Assembly (NCBI GenBank): GCA_964058805.1
Contig: CAXKVV010002168.1
Location: 62,001-126,000, forward strand
DNA length: 64,000 nt
Reading direction: 5' to 3'
Source of the DNA: Schoenoplectus triqueter
Lineage: Eukaryota > Streptophyta > Magnoliopsida > Poales > Cyperaceae
How positions within the stretch are numbered: position 1 is the stretch's first letter; every line of letters starts with the position of its first letter. Shown piece by piece: positions 12,601 through 25,481 of the stretch. Made by a program: the position numbers and the translations under genes. Under the pieces are notes generated by a model. The model did no database searches, had not been told where the DNA came from, and was given only the letters and a program-made list of their open reading frames with translations.

Positions 12601-15600
12601 GGGACCCGACGCCCTCGAGACCGCCGAAAACGAGTCAGGGAGCGCAAAACATGAAAACAGGAGCCGACGCCATCGGGACCGCTGAAAACAAGTCGGGGCG
12701 CGCAAAACATGGAAACGGGAGCCGACGCCCTCAGTACGGCCGAAAACGAGTCCGGGCACGCAAAACATGAAAATGCGACCCGACGCCCTCGTTACTGCCG
12801 AAAACGAGTCTAGGCGCGAAAAACAAGAAAATGTGACACGACGCCCTTCGTACCGCCGAAAACGGGACCCGACGCCTTCGAGACCGAAGAAAACGAGTCC
12901 GAGCGCGCAAAACATTAAAACGGGACCCAACGCCATCGGTATCGCCGAAAACGAGTACGGGCGCGCAAAACATGAAAACGGGACCCGACGGCCTCGGTAC
13001 TGCCGAAAATGAGTTCGGGCGCGCAAAACATGAAAAAGATACCCGACGCCCTCGCTACCGCCGAAAACGGGACCCGACGCCCTCGTTACCGCCCAAAACG
13101 AGTCAGGGAGCGCAAAACATGAAAACGGGACCCGACGCCCTCCAGACCGCCGAAAACGAGCCAGGGAGCGCAAAACATGAAAACGGGAGCCGATGCCCTC
13201 GGGACCGCCGTAAACGAGTCGGGGCGCGCAAAACATGGAAACGGGAGCCGACGCCCTCGGTACGGCCGAAAACGAGTCCGGGCGCGCAAAAGAGGAAAAC
13301 TAGACACGGCTCCCTCGGTACCGCCGAAAACGAGTCCGGGCGCGCAAAACTTGGAAACTGGATCCGAGGCCCTCGGTACCGCCGATAACGAGTCCGGCCG
13401 CGCAAAACATTAAAACCGGACCCGACGCCCTCGGTATCGCCGAAAACGAGTCCGGGCGCGCAAAACATGAAAATGGGACCCGACGCCCAAGGTACCGCCG
13501 AAAACGAGTCCTGGCGCGCAAAACATGAAAACGGGACCCGACGCCCTCGGTACCGTCGGAAACGAGTCCGGGCACGCAAAACATGAAAACGGAACCCGAC
13601 GCCCTCGGCACCGCCGAAAACGAGTCTGGGCGCACAAAACAAGAAAATGAGACACGACGCCCTCGGTACCGCCGAAAACGGGACCCGACGCCTTCGAGAC
13701 CGCCGAAAACGAGTCCTGGCGCGCAAAACATCAAAACGGGACCCGACGCCCTCGGTATCGCCGAAAACGAGTCCGGGCGCGCAAAACATGACAACGGGAC
13801 CCGACGGCCTCTGTATCGTTGAAAATGAGTTCGGGCGTGCAAAACATGAAAACGATACCCGACGCCCTCGATATCGCCGAAAACGGGGCCCGACGCCCTC
13901 GAGACAGCCGAAAACGAGTCCGAGCGCGCAAAACATGAAAACGGGACCCGACGCCCTCGGTATCGCCGAAAACGAGTCTGGGCGCACAAAACATGAAAAC
14001 GGGACCCGACGGCCTCGGTACCGCCGAAAATGAGTTCGGGCGCGCAAAACATGAAAACGATACCCGACGCCCTCGATACCGCCGAAAACGGGACCCGACG
14101 CCCTCGATACCGCCGAAAACGGGTCAGGGAGCGCAAAACATGAAAACGGGAGCCGACGCCCTCGGGACCGCCGAAAACGAGTCCGGGCACGCAAAACATG
14201 AAAACGCGACCCGACGCCCTCGTTACCTCCGAAAACGTGTCCGGGCGCGCAAAACAAGAAAATGGGACACGACGCCCTCGGTACCGCCGAAAACGGGACC
14301 CGACGACTTCGAGACCGCCGAAAACGAGTCCTGGCGCGCAAAACATTAAAACGGGACCCGACGCCCTCGGTACCGCCGAAAACGAGTACGGGCGCGCAAA
14401 ACATGACAACAGGACCCGACGGCCTCGGTATCGTTGAAAAAGAGTTCGGGCGAGCAAAACATGAAAACGATACCCGAAGCCCTCGATATCGCCGAAAATG
14501 GGGCCCGACGCCCTCGAGACAGCCGAAAACGAGTCCGGGCGCGCAAAACATTAAAACGGGACCCAACGCCCTCGGTATCGCCGAAAACGAGTACGGGCGA
14601 GCAAAACATGAAAACGGGACCCGACGGCCTCGGTACCGCCGAAAATGAGTTCGGGCACGCAAAACATGAAAATGATACCCAACGCCCTTGATACCGCCGA
14701 AAATGGGACCCGACGCCCTCGAGACCGCCGAAAACGAGTCAGGGGGCGCATAACATGAAAACGGGACCCGACGCCCTCGGTACCGCCGAAAACGAGTCCG
14801 GGCGTGCAAAACATGAAAACGGGATCTGAAGCCCTCGGTACCGCCGAAAACGAGTCCGGGCGCGCAAAACATGAAAACGGGACCCGTCGCCCTCGGTACC
14901 GCCGAAAACGAGTCCGCGAGCGCAAAACATGAAAACGGGACCCGACGCCGTCGATATCGCCGAAAACGAGTCCGTGCGCGCAAAACATGAAAACAGGTCC
15001 CGACGCCCTCGGTACCGCCGAAAACGAGTCCGGGCGCACAAAACATGAAAATGGGACACGACGCCCTCGGTACCACCGAAAATGAGTTCGGGCGCGCAAA
15101 ACATGAAAACGGGACCCGACGCCCTCGGTACCGCCGAAAATGAGTCGGGGCGCGCAAAACAAGAAAATGAGACACGACGCCCTCAGTACCGCCGAAAATG
15201 GGACCCGACGCCTTCGAGACCGCCGAAAACGAGTCCGGGCACGTAAAACATTAAAACGGGACCCGACGCCCTCGGTATCGCCGAAAATGAGTCCGGGCGC
15301 GTAAAACATGAAAACGGGACCCGACGGCCTCGGTACCGCCGAAAAAGAGTTCGGGCGCGGAAAACATGAAAACGATACCCGACGCCCTCGAGACAGCCGA
15401 AAACGGGGCCGAGCGCGCAAAACATTAAAACGGGACCCGACGCCCTCGGTATCGCCGAAAACGAGTTCGGGCGCGCAAAACATGAAAACGATACCCGACG
15501 CCCTCGATACTGCCGAGAATGGGACCCGACGCCCTCGAGACCGCCGAAAACGAGTCGGGGCGCGCAAAACATGGAAACAGGAGTCGACGCCCTCTGTACG

Positions 15601-17155
15601 GCCGAAAACGAGTCCGGGCACGCAAAACATTAAAACGGGACCCGACGACCTCGGTACCGCCGATAATGAGTCCGGGCGCGCAAAACATGAAAACGGGACC
15701 CGACGCGCTCGGTACCGCCGAAAACGTGTCGGGGGCGCAAAACATGAAAACGGGACCCGACGCCCTAGGTATCGCCGAAAACGAGTCCGGGCGCGCAGAA
15801 CATGAAAACGGGACCCGACGCCCAAGGTACCGCCGAAAACGAGTCCTGGCGCGCACAACATGAAAACGGGACCCGACACCCTCGGTACCGCCGAAAACGA
15901 GTACGGGCGCGCAAAACATGAAAACAGGACCCGACGCCCTCGGTACCGCCGAAAATGAGTCCGGGCGCGCAAAACAAGAAAATGAGACACGACGCCCTCG
16001 GTACCGCCGAAAATGGGACCCGACGCCTTCGAGACCGCCGAAAACGAGTCTGGGCGCGCAAAACATTAAAACGGGACCCGACGCCCTCGATATCGCCGAA
16101 AAAGAGTCCGGGCGCGCAAAACGTGAAAACAGGACTCAACGCCCACGGTACCGCCGAAAACGAGTCCGGGCGCGCACAACATGACAACGGGACCCGACAG
16201 CCTCGGTACCGCCGAAAATGAGTTCGGGCGCGCAAAACATGAAAACGATAACCGACGCCCTCGATAACGCCGAAAACGGGGCCCGACGCCTTCGAGACAG
16301 CCGAAAACGAGTCGGGGCGCGCAAAACATTAAAACGGGACCCGAAACCCTCGGTACCGCCGAAAACGAGTCCGGGCGCGCAAAACATGAAAACGGGACCC
16401 GACGCCCTCGGTACCGCCGAAAACGAGTCCGGGGGCGCAAAACATGAAAACGGGACCCGACGCCCTCGTTATCGCCGAAAACGAGTCCGGGCGCGCAAAA
16501 CATGAAAACGGGACCCGACGCCCAAGGTACCGCCGAAAATGAGTCCTGGCGCGCAAAACATGTAAACGGGACCCGACGCCCAAGGTACCGCCGAAAATGA
16601 GTCCTGGCGCGCAAAACAAGAAAACGGGACCCGACACCCTCGGTACCGCCGAAAACGAGTTCGGGCGCGGAAAACATGAAAACGATACCCGACGCCCTCG
16701 ATATCGCCGAAAACGGGGCCCGACGCCCTCGAGACAGCCGAAAACGAGTCCGGGCACGCAAAACATTAAAACGGGACCCGACGCCCTCGGTATCGCCGAA
16801 AACGAGTCCGGGCGCGCAAAACATGAAAACGGGACCCGACGGCCTTGGTACCGCTGAAAATGAGTTCGGGCGCGGAAAACATGAAAACGATACCCGACGC
16901 CCTCGATATCGCCGAAAACGGGGCCCGACGCCCTCGAGACAGCCGAAAACGTGTCCGGGCGCGCAAAACATTAAAACGGGACCCGACGCCCTCGGTATCG
17001 CCGAAAATGAGTCCGGGCGCGAAAAACATGAAAACGAGACCCGACGGCCTCGGTACCGCCGAAAATGAGTTCGGGCGCGCAAAACATGAAAACGATACCC
17101 GACGCCCTCGATACTGTCGAAAACGGGACCCAACACCCTCGAGATCGCCGAAAAC
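6640..17155. repeat. 10.5-kb duplicated block, unit 1
   Basis: Within array 1, rare monomer variants in this block recur in the same order at 17156-25481. The offset is 10517 bp at the start, 10459 bp over 7.2-9.4 kb, 10401 bp near 9.5-10.1 kb, 8385 bp over 12.2-13.3 kb and about 8327 bp afterwards. Each 58-bp step is gain or loss of one monomer. Divergence between the copies is low by eye, so the duplication is recent. Confidence 0.85.
7800..11480. repeat. 1842-bp nested higher-order repeat, two copies
   Basis: Monomer variant order from 7800 to about 9240 recurs from 9642 to about 11080 at a constant offset of 1842 bp. It includes distinctive variants such as the aaaaaaagaaaacg monomer, the caaatcatg monomer and the gtcaggga/gtcgggg pair. 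The same pair appears at 18259-20486 in the large duplicate, with offset 1784 bp (one monomer fewer). Confidence 0.75.
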
Positions 17156-20100
17156 GAGTCCGAGCGCGCAAAACATGAAAACGGGACCCGACGACCTCGG
17201 TACCGCTGAAAACGAGTCCGGGCGCGCTAAGCATGAAAATGGGACCCGACGACCTCGGTACCGCTAAAAACGAGTCTGAGCGCGCAAAACATGAAAACGG
17301 GACCCGAAGCCCTCGAGACCGCCGAAAACGAGTCCGGGCGCGCAAAACATGAAAACGGGACCCGACGCCCTCGGTATCGCCGAAAACGGGACCCGACGCC
17401 CTCGGTATCGCCGAAAATGAGTCCGGGCGCGCAAAACATGAAAACGAGACCCGACGCCCTCGGTATCGCCGAAAACGGGGCCCGACGCCCTTGGTACCGC
17501 TGAAAACGAGTCCGAGAGCACAAAACATGAAAACAGGACCCGACGCCCTCGGTATCGCCGAAAACGTGTCCGGGCGCGCAAAACATGAAAACGCGACCCG
17601 ACGCCTTCGGTACCGCCGAAAACGGCTCCGGCCGCGCAAAACATGAAAACGGGACCCGACGACCTCGGTACCGCCGAAAACGAGTCCGGGCGCGCAAAAC
17701 ATGAAAACGGGACCCGAGGCCCTCGGTATCGCCGAAAACGGGACCCGACGCCCTCGGTATCGCCGAAAACGAGTCCGGGCGCGCAAAACATTAAAACGGG
17801 ACCCGACGCCCTCGGTATCGCCGAAAACGAGTCCGGGCGCGCAAAACATGAAAACGGGACCCGACGGCCTCGGTACCGCCAAAAATGAGTTCGGGCGCGC
17901 AAAACATGAAAACGATACCCGACGCCCTCGATACCGCCGAAAACGGGACCCGACGCCCTCGAGACCGCCGAAAACGAGTCCGGGATCGCAAAACATGAAA
18001 ACGGGAGCCGACGCTCTCGGGACCGCCGAAAAAGAGTCGGGGCGCGCAAAACATGGAAACGGGAGCCGACGCCCTCGGTACGGCCGAAAACGAGTCCGGC
18101 CACGCAAAACATGAAAACGCGACCCGACGCCCTCGTTACCTCCGAAAACGAGTCCGGGCGCGCAAAACAAGAAAATGTGACCGGACGCCGTCGATACCGC
18201 CGAAAACGGGACCCAACACCCTCCGTATCGCCGAAAACGAGTCCGGGCGCGCAAAACATTAAAACGGGACCCGACACCCTCGGTATCGCCGAAAATGAGT
18301 TCGGGCGCGCAAAAGATGAAAACGGGACCCGACGGCCTCGGTACCGTCGAAAATGAGTTCGGGCGCGCAAATCATGAAAACGATACCCGACGCCCTCGAT
18401 ACCGCCGAAAACGGGACCCGACGCCCTCGAGACCGCCGAAAACGAGTCAGGGAACGCAAAACATGAAAATGGGAGCCGACGCCCTCGGCACCGCCGAAAA
18501 CGAGTCGGGGCGCGCAAAACATGGAATCGCGACCCGACGCCCTCGTTACCGCCGAAAACGAGTCTGGGCGCGCAAAAAAAGAAAACGAGACCCGACGGCC
18601 TCGATACCGCCTAAAATGAGTTCGGGCGCGCAATACATGAAAACGATACCCGACGCCCTCGATACCGCCGAAAACGGGACCCGACGCCCTCGAGACCGTT
18701 GAAAACGAGTCAGGGAGCGCAAAACATGAAAACGGGAGCTGACGCCCTCGGGACCGCCGAAAACGAGTCGGGGCGCGCAAAACATGGAAACGGGAGCCGA
18801 CGCCCTCGGTACGGCCCAAAACGAGTCCGGGCGCGCAAAACATGAAAACGGGACCCGACGCCCTCGGTACCGCCGAAAACGAGTCCGGGCGCGCAAAACA
18901 TGAAAATGGGACCCGACGCCCTCGGTAGCGCCGAAAACGAGTCCGGGCGCGCAAAACATGAAAACGGGACCCGACAACCTCGGTACCTCCGAAAACGAGT
19001 CCAGGAGCGCAAAACATGAAAATGGGACACGACCGCCCTCGGTACCGCCGAAAACGGGACCCGACGCCCTCGGTACCGCCGAAAACGAGTCCGGGCGCGC
19101 AAAACAAGAAAATGAGACACGACGCCCTCGGTACCGCCGAAAATGGGACCTGACGCCTTCGAGACCGCCGAAAATGAGTCCCGGCGCGCAAAACATTAAA
19201 ACGGGACCCGACACCCTCGGTATCGCCGAAAACGTGTCCGGGCGGGCAAAACATTAAAACGGGACCCGACGCCCTCGGTATCGCCGAAAATGAGTCCGGG
19301 CGCGCAAAAGATGAAAACGGGACCCGACGGCCTCGATACCGCCGAAAATGAGTTCGGGCGCGCAAATCATGAAAACGATACCCGACGCCCTCGATACCGC
19401 CGAAAACGGGACCCGACGCCCTCGAGACCGCCGAAAACGAGTCAGGGAGCGCAAAACATGAAAATGGGAGCCGACGCCCTCGGCACCGCCGAAAACGAGT
19501 CGGGGCGCGCAAAACATGGAAACGCGACCCGACGCCCTCGTTACCGCAGAAAACGAGTCTGGGTGCGCAAAAAAAGAAAACGGGACACGACGGCCTCGCT
19601 ACCGCCGAAAATGAGTTCGGGCGCGCAAAACATGAAAACGATACCCGACGCCCTCGATACCGCCGAAAACGGGACCCGACGCCCTCGAGACCGCTGAAAA
19701 CGAGTCAGGGAGCGCAAAACATGAAAACGGGAGCTGACGCCCTCGGGACCGCCGAAAACGAGTCGGGGCGCGCAAAACATGGAAACGGGAGCCGACGCCC
19801 TCGGTACGGCCGAAAACGAGTCCGGGCGCGCAAAACATGAAAACGGGACCCGACGCCCTCGGTACCGCCGAAAACGAGTCCGGGCGCGCAAAACATGAAA
19901 ACGGGACCCGACGACCTCGGTACCTCCGAAAATGGGACCCGACGCCTTCGAGACCGCCGAAAATGAGTCCCGGCGCGCAAAACATTAAAACGGGACCCGA
20001 CACCCTCCGTATCGCCGAAAACGAGTCCGGGCGCGCAAAACATTAAAACGGGACCCGACGCCCTCGGTATCGCCGAAAATGAGTTCGGGCGCGCAAAAGA

Positions 20101-23100
20101 TGAAAACGGGACCCGACGGCCTCGGTACCGCCGAAAATGAGTTCGGGCGCGCAAATCATGAAAACGATACCCGACGCCCTCGATACCGCCGAAAACGGGA
20201 CCCGACGCCCTCGAGACCGCCGAAAACGAGTCAGGGAGCGCAAAACATGAAAATGGGAGCCGACGCCCTCGGCACCGCCGAAAACGAGTCGGGGCGCGCA
20301 AAACATGGAATCGCGACCCGACGCCCTCGTTACCGCCGAAAACGAGTCCGGGCGCGCAAAAAAAGAAAACGAGACCCGACGGCCTCGATACCGCCGAAAA
20401 TGAGTTCGGGCGCGCAAAACATGAAAACGATACCCGACGCCCTCGATACCGCCGAAAACGGGACCCGACGCCCTCGAGACCGCTGAAAACGAGTCAGGGA
20501 GCGCAAAACATGAAAACGTGAGCTGACGCCCTCGGGACCGCCGAAAACGAGTCGGGGCGCGCAAAACATGGAAACGGGAGCCGACTCCCTCGGTACGGCA
20601 GAAAACGAATCCGGGCACGCAAAACATGAAAACGCGACCCGACACCCTCGTTACCGCCGAAAATGAGTCCGGGCACAAAAAACAAGAAAATGTGACACGA
20701 CGCCCTCCGTACCGCCGAAAACGGGACCCGACGCCTTCGAGACCGTCGAAAACGAGTCCAGGCGCTCAAAACATTAAAACGGGACCCGACGCCCACGGTA
20801 TCGCCGAAAACAAGTTCGGGCACGCAAAACAATAAAACGGGACCCGACGGCCTCGGTACCGCCGAAAATGAGTTCGGGCGCGCAAAACATGAAAACAATA
20901 CCCGACGCCCTCGGTACCGCCGAAAATGACTTCGGGCACGCAAAACATGAAAACGATACCCGACGCCCTCGATACCGCCGAAAACGGGACCCGACGCCCT
21001 CGAGACCGCCGAAAACGAGTCAGGGAGCGCAAAACATGAAAACAGGAGCCGACGCCATCGGGACAGCTGAAAACAAGTCGGGGCGCGCAAAACATGGAAA
21101 CGGGAGCCGACACCCTCAGTACGGCCGAAAACGAGTCCGGGCACGCAAAACATGAAAATGCGACCCGACGCCCTCGTTACCGCCGAAAACGAGTCTAGGC
21201 GCGAAAAACAAGAAAATGTGACACGACGCCCTCCGTACCGCCGAAAACGGGACCCGACGCCTTCGAGACCGAAGAAAACGAGTCCGAGCGCGCAAAACAT
21301 TAAAACGGGACCCAACGCCATCGGTATCGCCGAAAACGAGTACGGGCGCGCAAAACATGAAAACGGGACCCGACGGCCTCGGTACCGCCGAAAATGAGTT
21401 CGGGCGCGCAAAACATGAAAAAGATACCCGACGCCCTCGCTACCGCCGAAAACGGGACCCGACGCCCTCGTTACCGCCCAAAACGAGTCAGGGAGCGCAA
21501 AACATGAAAACGGGACCCGACGCCCTCCAGACCGCCGAAAACGAGCCAGGGAGCGCAAAACATGAAAACGGGAGCCGATGCCCTCGGGACCGCCGTAAAC
21601 GAGTCGGGGCGCGCAAAACATGGAAACGGGAGCCGACGCCCTCGGTACGGCCGAAAACGAGTCCGGGCGCGCAAAACTTGGAAACTGGATCCGAGGCCCT
21701 CGGTACCGCCGATAACGAGTCCGGCCGCGCAAAACATTAAAACGGGACCCGACGCCCTCGGTATCGCCGAAAACGAGTCCGGGCGCGCAAAACATGAAAA
21801 TGGGACCCGACGCCCAAGGTACCGCCGAAAACGAGTCCTGGCGCGCAAAACATGAAAACGGGACCCGACGCCCTCGGTACCGTCGGAAACGAGTCCGGGC
21901 GCGCAAAACATGAAAACGGAACCCGACGCCCTCGGCACCGCCGAAAACGAGTCTGGGCGCACAAAACAAGAAAATGAGACACGACGCCCTCGGTACCGCC
22001 GAAAACGGGACCCGACGCCTTCGAGACCGCCGAAAACGAGTCCTGGCGCGCAAAACATCAAAACGGGACCCGACGCCCTCGGTATCGCCGAAAACGAGTC
22101 CGGGCGCGCAAAACATGACAACGGGACCCGACGGCCTCTGTATCGTTGAAAATGAGTTCGGGCGTGCAAAACATGAAAACGATACCCGACGCCCTCGATA
22201 TCGCCGAAAACGGGGCCCGACGCCCTCGAGACAGCCGAAAACGAGTCCGAGCGCGCAAAACATGAAAACGGGACCCGACGCCCTCGGTATCGCCGAAAAC
22301 GAGTCCGGGCGCGCAAAACATGAAAACGGGACCCGACGGCCTCGGTACCGCCGAAAATGAGTTCGGGCGCGCAAAACATGAAAACGATACCCGACGCCCT
22401 CGATACCGCCGAAAACGGGACCCGACGCCCTCGATACCGCCGAAAACGGGTCAGGGAGCGCAAAACATGAAAACGGGAGCCGACGCCCTCGGGACCGCCG
22501 AAAACGAGTCCGGGCACGCAAAACATGAAAACGCGACCCGACGCCCTCGTTACCTCCGAAAACGTGTCCGGGCGCGCAAAACAAGAAAATGGGACACGAC
22601 GCCCTCGGTACCGCCGAAAACGGGACCTGACGACTTCGAGACCGCCGAAAACGAGTCCTGGCGCGCAAAACATTAAAACGGGACCCGACGCCCTCGGTAC
22701 CGCCGAAAACGAGTACGGGCGCGCAAAACATGACAACAGGACCCGACGGCCTCGGTATCGTTGAAAAAGAGTTCGGGCGAGCAAAACATGAAAACGATAC
22801 CCGAAGCCCTCGATATCGCCGAAAATGGGGCCCGACGCCCTCGAGACAGCCGAAAACGAGTCCGGGCGCGCAAAACATTAAAACGGGACCCAACGCCCTC
22901 GGTATCGCCGAAAACGAGTACGGGCGAGCAAAACATGAAAACGGGACCCGACGGCCTCGGTACCGCCGAAAATGAGTTCGGGCACGCAAAACATGAAAAT
23001 GATACCCAACGCCCTTGATACCGCCGAAAATGGGACCCGACGCCCTCGAGACCGCCGAAAACGAGTCAGGGGGCGCATAACATGAAAACGGGACCCGACG

Positions 23101-25481
23101 CCCTCGGTACCGCCGAAAATGAGTCCGGGCGTGCAAAACATGAAAACGGGATCTGAAGCCCTCGGTACCGCCGAAAACGAGTCCGGGCGCGCAAAACATG
23201 AAAACGGGACCCGTCGCCCTCGGTACCGCCGAAAACGAGTCCGCGAGCGCAAAACATGAAAACGGGACCCGACGCCGTCGGTATCGCCGAAAACGAGTCC
23301 GTGCGCGCAAAACATGAAAACAGGTCCCGACGCCCTCGGTACCGCCGAAAACGAGTCCGGGCGCACAAAACATGAAAATGGGACACGACGCCCTCGGTAC
23401 CACCGAAAATGAGTTCGGGCGCGCAAAACATGAAAACGGGACCCGACGCCCTCGGTACCGCCGAAAACGAGTCGGGGCGCGCAAAACAAGAAAATGAGAC
23501 ACGACGCCCTCAGTACCGCCGAAAATGGGACCCGACGCCTTCGAGACCGCCGAAAACGAGTCCGGGCACGCAAAACATTAAAACGGGACCCGTCGCCCTC
23601 GGTATCGCCGAAAATGAGTCCGGTTGCGTAAAACATGAAAACGGGACCCGACGGCCTCGGTACCGCCGAAAAAGAGTTCGGGCGCGGAAAACATGAAAAC
23701 GATACCCGACGCCCTCGAGACAGCCGAAAACGGGGCCGAGCGCGCAAAACATTAAAACGGGACCCGACGCCCTCGGTATCGCCGAAAACGAGTTCGGGCG
23801 CGCAAAACATGAAAACGATACCCGACGCCCTCGATACTGCCGAGAATGGGACCCGACGCCCTCGAGACCGCCGAAAACGAGTCGGGGCGCGCAAAACATG
23901 GAAACAGGAGTCGACGCCCTCTGTACGGCCGAAAACGAGTCCGGGCACGCAAAACATTAAAACGGGACCCGACGACCTCGGTACCGCCGATAATGAGTCC
24001 GGGCGCGCAAAACATGAAAACGGGACCCGACGCGCTCGGTACCGCCGAAAACGTGTCGGGGGGCGCAAAACATGAAAACGGGACCCGACGCCCTAGGTAT
24101 CGCCGAAAACGAGTCCGGGCGCGCAGAACATGAAAACGGGACCCGACGCCCAAGGTACCGCCGAAAACGAGTCCTGGCGCGCACAACATGAAAACGGGAC
24201 CCGACACCCTCGGTACCGCCGAAAACGAGTACGGGCGCGCAAAACATGAAAACAGGACCCGACGCCCTCGGTACCGCCGAAAATGAGTCCGGGCGCGCAA
24301 AACAAGAAAATGAGACACGACGCCCTCGGTACCGCCGAAAATGGGACCCGACGCCTTCGAGACCGCCGAAAACGAGTCTGGGCGCGCAAAACATTAAAAC
24401 GGGACCCGACGCCCTCGATATCGCCGAAAAAGAGTCCGGGCGCGCAAAACGTGAAAACAGGACTCAACGCCCACGGTACCGCCGAAAACGAGTCCGGGCG
24501 CGCACAACATGACAACGGGACCCGACAGCCTCGGTACCGCCGAAAATGAGTTCGGGCGCGCAAAACATGAAAACGATAACCGACGCCCTCGATAACGCCG
24601 AAAACGGGGCCCGACGCCTTCGAGACAGCCGAAAACGAGTCGGGGCGCGCAAAACATTAAAACGGGACCCGAAACCCTCGGTACCGCCGAAAACGAGTCC
24701 GGGCGCGCAAAACATGAAAACGGGACCCGACGCCCTCGGTACCGCCGAAAACGAGTCCGGGGGCGCAAAACATGAAAACGGGACCCGACGCCCTCGTTAT
24801 CGCCGAAAACGAGTCCGGGCGCGCAAAACATGAAAACGGGACCCGACGCCCAAGGTACTGCCGAAAATGAGTCCTGGCGCGCAAAACATGTAAACGGGAC
24901 CCGACGCCCAAGGTACCGCCGAAAATGAGTCCTGGCGCGCAAAACAAGAAAACGGGACCCGACACCCTCGGTACCGCCGAAAACGAGTTCGGGCGCGGAA
25001 AACATGAAAACGATACCCGACGCCCTCGATATCGCCGAAAACGGGGCCCGACGCCCTCGAGACAGCCGAAAACGAGTCCGGGCACGCAAAACATTGAAAC
25101 GGGACCCGACGCCCTCGGTATCGCCGAAAACGAGTCCGGGCGCGCAAAACATGAAAACGGGACCCGACGGCCTTGGTACCGCTGAAAATGAGTTCGGGCG
25201 CGGAAAACATGAAAACGATACCCGACGCCCTCGATATCGCCGAAAACGGGGCCCGACGCCCTCGAGACAGCCGAAAACGTGTCCGGGCGCGCAAAACATT
25301 AAAACGGGACCCGACGCCCTCGGTATCGCCGAAAATGAGTCCGGGCGCGAAAAACATGAAAACGAGACCCGACGGCCTCGGTACCGCCGAAAATGAGTTC
25401 GGGCGCGCAAAACATGAAAACGATACCCGACGCCCTCGATACTGTCGAAAACGGGACCCAACGCCCTCGAGATCGCCGAAA
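17156..25481. repeat. 10.5-kb duplicated block, unit 2 with 2-kb deletion
   Basis: Direct tandem copy of 6640-17155. It lacks the part that corresponds to about 10185-12200: the junction near 20570-20590 joins sequence matching 10170 to sequence matching 12187 inside a shared monomer stretch (catggaaa-gggagccgac). It also lacks single monomers, for instance the one at about 13288-13345 of unit 1. The match ends at about 25481, where monomer types diverge after gatcgccgaaaa. Confidence 0.85.
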
